A stretch of DNA of 11,090 nt from Candidatus Dadabacteria bacterium (lineage in GTDB: Bacteria; Desulfobacterota_D; UBA1144; Nemesobacterales; UBA2774). Each line of letters begins with the position of its first letter. The first letter of the stretch is position 1. The position numbers were made by a program, and so were the translations under genes. The notes beneath the pieces were generated by a model that saw nothing but the letters and a program-made list of their open reading frames with translations, did not search any database and was not told where the DNA came from. The stretch lies in contig JAHKKQ010000056.1 in the NCBI GenBank assembly GCA_020027805.1, positions 1 to 11,090 of the forward strand, given 5' to 3'. Below, piece after piece: positions 5,925 through 11,090 of this stretch.

Positions 5925-5960
5925 GGACAAATGTCCCGGCGGGGCAGAGACATTTGTCTC
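5924..5960. promoter_or_regulatory. Tandem palindromes with Crp/Fnr operator geometry
   Basis: Site 1 (5924-5937) has arms GGAC/GTCC around AAAT. Site 2 (5947-5960) is GAGACATTTGTCTC with perfect five-base arms and a four-base centre, the 5-4-5 layout of Fnr-family sites. The GACAAATGTC of site 1 is also the reverse complement of GACATTTGTC in site 2. Centres lie 23 bases apart, about -42.5 and -65.5 from the predicted ferredoxin start, close to class II and class I activator positions. The Crp/Fnr-type regulator encoded next door is the natural candidate. The two copies could alternatively pair as one long hairpin ending the regulator transcript. Confidence 0.55.
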
Positions 5961-6019
5961 ATTCTTCATTTCGTGTTTTATTGATAAGAGTGTAGATATA
6001 ACCGGGGGGGGGGAATTTT

Positions 6020-6718
6020 TCAGGAAAGAAGATTTTGAAGCGCGGTTTTATCTCTGACTATTGTATTGCGCCTGCCGCACTTGATTAAGTGCATACTCTT
6101 CAGCCTGGTAAGCGCCCTCGTGAGCGTTCTTCTCGACATGCCGGCCATTTCCGCCATCTCATCCTGACTCACATCCAGCTTTATTACTATCCCTTCCGGC
6201 GTGGGCTCGCCGAAGTCGTCGCAAAGCCTGAGGAGGAGTGAAGCGAGACGCTCCCCGGACCCGGCAAGGGCTGAGTTCCTCAAATCCCCGTATGCCCTGG
6301 AGAGCTCTTCGCCGAGAGACTCCGCAAGCCTCAGGCAGACGTTTCCGTTTCTCCTCAGGAAACCCAGGAAATCCTCTTTATCCATGAAGCTCAGCTGTGA
6401 CTCCTCGACAGTCCGCGCGGTGAAATCATGGGGCTGTCCGGATAGAACCCCTCTAATTCCGATAACGCTCCCGGCGGAAGGATAACCCGCCGTGAGGCTC
6501 TTACCGTCGGGGGAATGAGCGGACAGCTTGACGCGGCCCGAGCAGATACAATAAATTCCACGCGGTTCTTCCCCCTTCAGGAACAGGACGACGCCCTTCG
6601 GATAAACAAACCTGTGCAGCATACCCTCGAACTCCAGGGCACCCGAATTATCAAGCCCCGACAATATGGTGCCCGCCCTCAGGCTGCAGGTGCTGCAGCT
6701 GTTAAATTTCCGCCTCAC
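6020..6718 (-). CDS. Crp/Fnr-family transcriptional regulator
   Basis: The GTG at 6718 is preferred because GGGAGGG lies about 9 bases upstream. It gives a 232-residue protein, normal for the family, and overlaps the end of the radical SAM gene by 17 bases, which suggests translational coupling. Residues 33-115 form the cyclic-nucleotide-like beta barrel (FVYPKGVVLFLKGEEPRGIY, GRVKLSAHSPDGK), followed by the dimer helix. A winged helix ends the protein (VSQDEMAEMAGMSRRTLTRALTRL, 183-206). In the recognition helix, R196 and R201 match Crp R180 and R185, but the Crp Glu181 position is R197, so a non-classical DNA site is expected. C8, C11, C57 and C59 might bind a metal or cluster, but the four-Cys Fnr set is not evident. 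Its ligand is unknown. Confidence 0.9.
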   Translation of the reverse strand: MRRKFNSCSTCSLRAGTILSGLDNSGALEFEGMLHRFVYPKGVVLFLKGEEPRGIYCICSGRVKLSAHSPDGKSLTAGYPSAGSVIGIRGVLSGQPHDFTARTVEESQLSFMDKEDFLGFLRRNGNVCLRLAESLGEELSRAYGDLRNSALAGSGERLASLLLRLCDDFGEPTPEGIVIKLDVSQDEMAEMAGMSRRTLTRALTRLKSMHLIKCGRRNTIVRDKTALQNLLS

Positions 6719-7850
6719 AGGCGCTTTCCCTCCCGGATGTTCCAGCCTCGTAGCCCTTCGGCACGTACACGCAGAAGGGTTCAGACTCCATGCAGTCACC
6801 CGTCAATGCGTATGCCCTCGCCCTCGAGCCGCCGCAGATGTTCTTGAACTCGCACGCGCCGCACTTCCCCTTGAGCCTGTCGTAATCCCTTATCTCCCTG
6901 AAAAGGGGCGAATATCTGTAAATATCGACTATGCTTTCGTTCTTAACGTTGCCACCGGACAAGGGCAAAAACCCGCTCGGATAGACCTCGCCCGTGTGAG
7001 AGACGAATACGAATCCCTTCCCGTCGTTTATCCCCCTCGGCGCCCTGCCTATCGCGTCCCTCTTTCCTCCGTAGGCGGCGGCCGGGCGTTTACCGGCTCT
7101 CGATTCCCTGACCCTCGCCTGGGCCGCGAATCTTCTGTAATGGGGCGCTTCCGTGGACTTGATATCGTACGGCATCACCTTGGAGAGCTCGTACATCTTT
7201 GCAAAGGCCTCTTCATATTCAAGGGCGCTCACACTGTCGGCCGCCCTCCCCCGCCCTGTCGGGACCAGAAAAAACACGCTCCAGAGAACCGGGCTGAACC
7301 CGCTTATGAGTTTTGCGATACTGTCGAAATCGCCGATATTGTATTTAGTCACCGTCGTATTGATCTGTATCGGGATGCCTTCGAGGGCACAGAGGGAAAG
7401 GACCTCTACAGTCCTTCTGAAACTCCCGTGAACGCCCCTGAACGAATCGTGCACGAGGGGAGTTGAGCCGTCGAGGCTCACTGCCATTCTCGAAATACCG
7501 GCCTTCTTCAGCTTGAGAATAGACCCGTCCGTAAGGAGCGGGGTCACGCTGGGCGATACGGTCGTCCGTAGTCCCTTCTCCACGCCGCAGGTGATGAGTT
7601 CGTATATATCTTCCCTTTTCAGCGGGTCGCCGCCGGTAAGCACGAGCAGCGGCGATCCAAAGCCCGTTATATCGTCTATGAGGCCCCGTCCCTGGTACGT
7701 GGTGAGTTCGCGCGGGTCTCTGCACGTCCTGGCATCCGCCCTGCAGTGGAGGCATGCCAAGTCGCACGACTGGGTCACCTCCCATATTACGATAAAGGGG
7801 CAAAGGTCAAAGCCTATATTCGGTTTTTCATTCCTCGTGGATTTTATCAT
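6702..7850 (-). CDS. Radical SAM/SPASM protein, NirJ/AhbD-related (copy 2)
   Basis: This 382-residue protein has the radical SAM motif C29-DLA-C33-LH-C36 and a GGDP SAM-binding motif (LVLTGGDPLKRED). Its SPASM-type C-terminus holds C330, C333, C339-GG, C353 and C360 for an auxiliary [4Fe-4S] cluster. The family look (FIVIWEVTQSCDLACLHC, FVSHTGEVYPSGFLP, CGACEFKNICGGSRARAYA) is that of the group related to NirJ, AhbC and AhbD, which modify heme side chains; some relatives act on peptides. The substrate is unknown. It is the second gene of a minus-strand operon, after its paralogue and before the regulator. C353 is an extra cysteine compared with the paralogue, which has Tyr there. The ribosome site is weak (AGGCGC), so re-initiation after the upstream gene is possible. 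Confidence 0.88.
   Translation of the reverse strand: MIKSTRNEKPNIGFDLCPFIVIWEVTQSCDLACLHCRADARTCRDPRELTTYQGRGLIDDITGFGSPLLVLTGGDPLKREDIYELITCGVEKGLRTTVSPSVTPLLTDGSILKLKKAGISRMAVSLDGSTPLVHDSFRGVHGSFRRTVEVLSLCALEGIPIQINTTVTKYNIGDFDSIAKLISGFSPVLWSVFFLVPTGRGRAADSVSALEYEEAFAKMYELSKVMPYDIKSTEAPHYRRFAAQARVRESRAGKRPAAAYGGKRDAIGRAPRGINDGKGFVFVSHTGEVYPSGFLPLSGGNVKNESIVDIYRYSPLFREIRDYDRLKGKCGACEFKNICGGSRARAYALTGDCMESEPFCVYVPKGYEAGTSGRESACEAEI
6814..6911. repeat. 98-base block identical to 8044-8141
   Basis: This stretch encodes the SPASM region of the copy 2 radical SAM gene and is identical base for base to 8044-8141 in copy 1. Third codon positions are identical too, whereas the rest of the two genes has diverged clearly. 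Similarity tails off up to about 6990 and 8220. Confidence 0.9.
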
Positions 7851-7911
7851 GCGCCTATACTCATGACCATATCGCTATTGCCCTAAACAAATGAAATTCC
7901 GCCATCCAACG

Positions 7912-7930
7912 ACCCGCGTGCAGGGCGGGT
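7912..7930. other. Hairpin between the two radical SAM genes
   Basis: ACCCGC-gtgcagg-GCGGGT lies just beyond the stop of the first radical SAM gene. The TTTT run follows on the plus strand, where no gene ends, so on the minus transcript it is a plain hairpin that may stabilise or weaken read-through to the second gene. Confidence 0.4.
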
Positions 7931-7931
7931 T

Positions 7932-9101
7932 TTAAACATTTACGCGCCGGATGCCCTTTCCTTCCCGATACACTCGATTGAAGTCTTCGGGAACATAGGC
8001 ACAGGAAGGCTCGGACTCCATGTAGTCCCCTGTGAAGGCATAAGCCCTCGCCCTCGAGCCGCCGCAGATGTTCTTGAACTCGCACGCGCCGCACTTCCCC
8101 TTGAGCCTGTCGTAATCCCTTATCTCCCTGAAAAGGGGCGAGTCCCTGTAGATATCGACTATGCTTTCGTTTCTCACGTTCCCCCCGGATATGGGTAAAA
8201 ACCCGCTCGGATAGACCTCGCCTGTGTGAGAAATAAATACAAAACCGTTGCCCGAATTGACACCCTTGGGCGCAAGTCCGATGCTGCCGCCGGGTCCGAA
8301 ATCGCGCGTCAGGCGTTCGGGGAGAGTCACTCCGAGGGGACCCCCGCCGGCCGGCCGGTTTTTCGTCTCCTGCTCGATCACATACCGTCTGTAATGTTGA
8401 GCCTCCGTAATCTTAACTATGAAATCAACCTCTCTGGAAAACCTGTAAAGCTTATCAAACAGTCTTTCATATTGGTAAGCCTTTATCTGTTTCAGGAGCC
8501 TTCCTCTGCCCACAGGTACGAGGAAAAACACCTCCCAGAAGACAACCCCGAGATCCCTCACGAGCCGGGCAATTTCATCGAAACTATCGATATTGTGGGC
8601 GCCGACCGTCGTGTTGATCTGAAGCGGAATGCCTGCGGAATGGGCGTATCGAGCACCCCTCATCGTTAAATCGAAAGCTCCGGGAACCCCCCTGAATGTG
8701 TCGTGTATTTCCCTGTCCGGCCCGTCCAGGCTGAGCGCCATCTGAGCGAGACCCGCTTCTTTCAGCTTTCCGACCAGTACCGGGGTCAGACTCGGCGTAG
8801 CGGCAGGAATCGTTGCCATGCGCAAACCCCGCTCAGCCCCGTGCTCGATCAGATCGAAAATATCCTCTCTCTTTATCGGATCCCCGCCGCTCAATATCAT
8901 AATCTGCGTCCCCATCGAATGAACCTTATCAATAAGGTCGAATCCCTCCCGTGTCGAAAGCTCCCCCGGGTCGCGCATATTAACCGCTCCCGCCCTGCAA
9001 TGGCGGCACGCGAGATCGCAGGCCTGTGTAACCTCCCAGATGACGACGAAGGGGGTGAGAGAAAAATCCATGTCTTTTATGCTCTTCATAACCGGGGACA
9101 T
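7932..9101 (-). CDS. Radical SAM/SPASM protein, NirJ/AhbD-related (copy 1)
   Basis: The ATG at 9101 follows AGGTGA; a GTG two codons earlier is an alternative. The 389-residue product has C28-DLA-C32-RH-C35 for the SAM cluster and GGDP (ILSGGDPIKRED). A SPASM-type end carries C337, C340, C346-GG and C367. It shares its whole length and most motifs with the next gene (EVTQ.CDLAC, QINTTV, FFLVP.GRGR, SHTGEVYPSGFLP), so the two arose by tandem duplication. Family relatives include heme d1 and alternative-heme enzymes, which fits the divergent hemY gene, but the reaction cannot be read from the sequence. It is the first gene of the operon that continues into copy 2 and the Crp/Fnr regulator. Confidence 0.9.
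   Translation of the reverse strand: MSPVMKSIKDMDFSLTPFVVIWEVTQACDLACRHCRAGAVNMRDPGELSTREGFDLIDKVHSMGTQIMILSGGDPIKREDIFDLIEHGAERGLRMATIPAATPSLTPVLVGKLKEAGLAQMALSLDGPDREIHDTFRGVPGAFDLTMRGARYAHSAGIPLQINTTVGAHNIDSFDEIARLVRDLGVVFWEVFFLVPVGRGRLLKQIKAYQYERLFDKLYRFSREVDFIVKITEAQHYRRYVIEQETKNRPAGGGPLGVTLPERLTRDFGPGGSIGLAPKGVNSGNGFVFISHTGEVYPSGFLPISGGNVRNESIVDIYRDSPLFREIRDYDRLKGKCGACEFKNICGGSRARAYAFTGDYMESEPSCAYVPEDFNRVYREGKGIRRVNV
8044..8141. repeat. 98-base block identical to 6814-6911
   Basis: Partner of the identical block in the copy 2 radical SAM gene, same strand, 1230 bases away. It covers the SPASM cysteine segment. Confidence 0.9.
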
Positions 9102-9281
9102 ACTCACCTGTCATTTCAAACCGAGTAATTTTGTTGCAACTCCTATGCCATCAAGACCGGCTACCCCGGCTCCGTCCGAATATGTCACCATCTAACCGAA
9201 GTTACGCAATGCTGAGCGGGCGGCAGGGGAATAACGGTCGATTCCCCATTTATACGGTCGCGAAATGTGCCGAAAGAATGC

Positions 9282-9296
9282 GTCAGACTTTCTGAC
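9282..9296. promoter_or_regulatory. 15-base inverted repeat in the hemY / radical SAM divergent region
   Basis: GTCAGA-CTT-TCTGAC is a perfect inverted repeat about 100 bases before the hemY start and 180 before the radical SAM operon. Its symmetry suits a dimeric regulator, but it does not match the GAC-N4-GTC palindromes near the ferredoxin. I found no convincing promoter hexamers or RNA gene in the remaining 9102-9397. Confidence 0.35.
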
Positions 9297-9397
9297 ACCT
9301 TACACCCCGCCCCGCAGAGACCCCCGGCAAATAATGCAGATTACACTGGCACTTTAATTGCCTTCTCTTTATAGGGGAGAGTGTGAGGGAGAAATGT

Positions 9398-10888
9398 ATG
9401 AGCCACAATCCGGCATTCGGCACGGGCGGCGGTATGAATAAGACGCACCGTATAGTCGTTATCGGCGCGGGGATCACAGGTCTCAGCGCCGCATGCAGGC
9501 TCACCGGGCTCGGCGCTGAGCGGGGTCTGCCGCTCGATGTGACTGTGCTCGAAGGCAGGGAGAGGGCGGGGGGAGTTATATCGACGAGGCAATCCGGGGG
9601 GTTTCTCGCGGAGGAAGGACCCGACTCATTCCTCAAGTCCAAGCCCGAAGCGCTCAGCCTCTCAATAAAGGCAGGTCTCGAGCCCGATATAATCGGAATT
9701 AGCGGGGAGTCGGGAAGAGTCTTCATCGTCCGCAACGGGGCAATGATTCCCCTGCCCGACGGCATATTCCCCGCCCCCACGAGTATGGCGGCTCTCTTCA
9801 ACTCTCAGCTCCTCTCGATGAGGGGGAAGCTCCGCATGACGCTCGAGCCGTTCCTCCCGAGGGGGGATTCGCGGGGGGACGAGAGCGCGGCGTCTTTCAT
9901 AAGGCGGAGGTTCGGCCGGGAAGCATACGAGCGGATAGGGGAGCCGCTCCTCACCGGTATATACGCCGGGGACCCCGAGACCCTGAGCGTCCGGGCGGCC
10001 CTGCCCGCACTCGTGAAGATGGAGGAGGAATACGGGAGCGTCGCACGGGGGATGAGAAGGAACGGAGCCGCCGGGGGCGGCTCAAAAGACGGCGGCGGAG
10101 GCGGCAGATTCGCGACGTTCGGCCGCGGGATGGGGACCCTCATCAATGCCCTCGCATCCGGGCTGCCCGGGAATTCATTGAGGCTGAAAAGCAGGGTGAA
10201 AAGAATCGAGCCCGCGGGCAGGGGTTTCAGGATTCATCTCAACGGAGGGAACCCGCTCGAATGCGACGCGGTCATCGTGGCCCTTCCGGCGCCCCAGGCC
10301 TCGCTCATCACGGGAGGCATCGACCTCGGGCTCTCAGAGAGCCTCTCCCGGATAAAATATGTATCGACCGCGGTGATAAACCTCGGTTACGGGAGGAGCG
10401 CCGTAACTCATACATTAACAGGCTCGGGATTCGTAGTCCCTTCGTCGGAACACCTGCCGGTGCTCGCATGTACGTTCAGCAGCGTGAAATTCGCGGGCCG
10501 GAGTCCCGACGATGCTGTCCTGCTCCGCGTGATTTCAGGAGGCGCGCAGAACCCCGATATTTGCAGCGAGGACGACGGGCAGCTCATAAAGCTCGCGCAC
10601 GGCGCGCTTTCGCCCATTTTAGGCATCAAATCGGAGCCGGTATACAGCCTGGTCAGCCGGAACCCGGAGTCGATGCCCCATTATGCGGTCGGTCACGGCG
10701 CGCTTGTCGCACGGATAATGGAGACAGCGTCCGCATATCCCGGATTGAGGCTTGCCGGAAACGCGTACGGCGGTGTGGGCGTACCCGATTGCGTGCGCTC
10801 GGGCGAGGAGGCGGCCGAAGATATATTCTCGTACATCGCCAGGAGGGGGACGAGGGATGAAGGTAACAAGTCCCGCAGGCGAGCTTGA
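9398..10888 (+). CDS. hemY: Protoporphyrinogen/coproporphyrinogen oxidase, HemY type
   Basis: This FAD enzyme oxidises a porphyrinogen to the porphyrin late in heme synthesis, at the cytoplasmic face of the membrane. The ATG at 9398 follows GGGAG with 6-7 bases of spacing; ATG 9434, right at the FAD fold, is an alternative. The 496-residue length is normal. The dinucleotide-binding fold is near the N-terminus (IGAGITGLSAA, residues 22-32) with the ribose-binding acidic E52 in VLEGRERAGGV. EEGPDSFL, EPLLTGIYAGDP and the C-terminal GNAYGGVGVPDCVRSGE are family signatures. A glycine-rich loop (about 223-236) interrupts the middle, a place where the family varies. Some databases call this family HemG. 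Whether it uses proto- or coproporphyrinogen cannot be told. It is divergent from the radical SAM operon and overlaps the next small gene. Confidence 0.92.
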   Translation: MSHNPAFGTGGGMNKTHRIVVIGAGITGLSAACRLTGLGAERGLPLDVTVLEGRERAGGVISTRQSGGFLAEEGPDSFLKSKPEALSLSIKAGLEPDIIGISGESGRVFIVRNGAMIPLPDGIFPAPTSMAALFNSQLLSMRGKLRMTLEPFLPRGDSRGDESAASFIRRRFGREAYERIGEPLLTGIYAGDPETLSVRAALPALVKMEEEYGSVARGMRRNGAAGGGSKDGGGGGRFATFGRGMGTLINALASGLPGNSLRLKSRVKRIEPAGRGFRIHLNGGNPLECDAVIVALPAPQASLITGGIDLGLSESLSRIKYVSTAVINLGYGRSAVTHTLTGSGFVVPSSEHLPVLACTFSSVKFAGRSPDDAVLLRVISGGAQNPDICSEDDGQLIKLAHGALSPILGIKSEPVYSLVSRNPESMPHYAVGHGALVARIMETASAYPGLRLAGNAYGGVGVPDCVRSGEEAAEDIFSYIARRGTRDEGNKSRRRA

Positions 10889-11066
10889 CGTCATAATCGG
10901 AGAAACTTCGGTCGAAGGCGGAAGCGTCGTCGTAAACGCCGGCGTAGGGCTATGGGAGGTAAAGATTTATCTCGGGCCGGGGGATTTCAAATTCTTTCTC
11001 TCGGTATTCTTCAAGCCCGGAGTCTTGATTCTGCTTTTGAAGCGGCTCTTTTGGTGGACGAAATAG
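10857..11066 (+). CDS. Small protein of unknown function, hydrophobic C-terminus
   Basis: The ATG at 10857 lies inside the end of hemY (32-base overlap, different frame) behind a purine-rich AGGAGGGGGACGAGGG stretch that can serve as ribosome site. The 69-residue product has a beta-like first half (VTSPAGELDVIIGETSVEGGSVVVNAG). The second half is hydrophobic, with FKFFLSVFFKPGVLILLLKRLFWW, and ends in a basic/aromatic tail that may rest on or in the membrane. I do not recognise the family. The overlap suggests coupled expression with hemY. The last 24 bases after it hold nothing recognisable. Confidence 0.6.
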   Translation: MKVTSPAGELDVIIGETSVEGGSVVVNAGVGLWEVKIYLGPGDFKFFLSVFFKPGVLILLLKRLFWWTK

Positions 11067-11090
11067 GCCCGCCGGATCACTGCTGCTGCT

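Noticed and set aside
5979..5992. Fnr box starting with TTGAT downstream of the regulator gene
   Set aside because: Only the left half-site is present; the right half does not match ATCAA.
6666..7466. Long plus-strand frame opposite the regulator and radical SAM gene
   Set aside because: A shadow caused by high GC; the minus strand carries complete cluster-binding motifs.
10261..10860. Arg-rich 199-codon plus-strand frame inside hemY
   Set aside because: Composition typical of an out-of-frame reading of GC-rich DNA; hemY continues through it.
1..11090. CRISPR arrays, tRNA or rRNA genes, transposases
   Set aside because: No regularly spaced repeats, cloverleaf-like sequences, rRNA motifs or transposase-like proteins were found.

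Overview
The window comes from a bacterial chromosome, probably a Gram-negative anaerobe or facultative anaerobe. Signs are two SPASM-type radical SAM enzymes, a low-potential ferredoxin, a Crp/Fnr regulator and an anaerobe-looking BioB. Coding from about 2.6 kb rightwards is GC-rich, uses many ATA and AGG codons and has strong GGAGG-type ribosome sites. I cannot name the phylum; a Desulfobacterota- or Dadabacteria-like lineage is a guess. The first ~2 kb is visibly more AT-rich with different codon use, which suggests an accessory or imported segment.

Left part (1-2025, all minus strand): a P4H-like 2OG-Fe(II) oxygenase, a free-standing PqqD-like RRE protein, a 52-residue peptide with a lasso-type leader signature and a short Cys-Cys tail, and a gene cut by the left edge that weakly resembles the N-terminal part of HprK-like kinases. 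Three sigma70-type promoters divide it, the best lying directly in front of the peptide gene. I read this as a small RiPP (ribosomally made, modified peptide) locus whose core peptide does not fit a canonical lasso ring. It is the best candidate for an undescribed system here.

Middle (2038-5491): a two-CBS-domain protein (minus) divergent from a FabH-like ketoacyl synthase and bioB (plus; likely one operon, biotin or fatty-acid metabolism). A split-barrel flavoprotein of the pyridoxamine-phosphate-oxidase type (minus) is convergent with bioB. A GC-rich palindrome follows.

Right part (5492-9101, minus): two tandem radical SAM/SPASM paralogues of the NirJ/AhbD-related group, then a Crp/Fnr-family regulator whose start overlaps the end of the second one. 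After a 250-base gap comes an atypical two-cluster ferredoxin with its own promoter. Two palindromes of Crp/Fnr geometry sit at about -42 and -65 of that promoter, so the neighbouring regulator may control it. The two radical SAM genes share a 98-base identical block, a sign of recent gene conversion.

Far right (9398-11066, plus): a HemY-type protoporphyrinogen/coproporphyrinogen oxidase, divergent from the radical SAM operon, with an overlapping 69-residue membrane-associated-looking protein of unknown role. HemY, NirJ/AhbD-like radical SAM enzymes, ferredoxin and Crp/Fnr regulator together point to redox-controlled tetrapyrrole or respiratory cofactor metabolism; this link is inference from neighbourhood.
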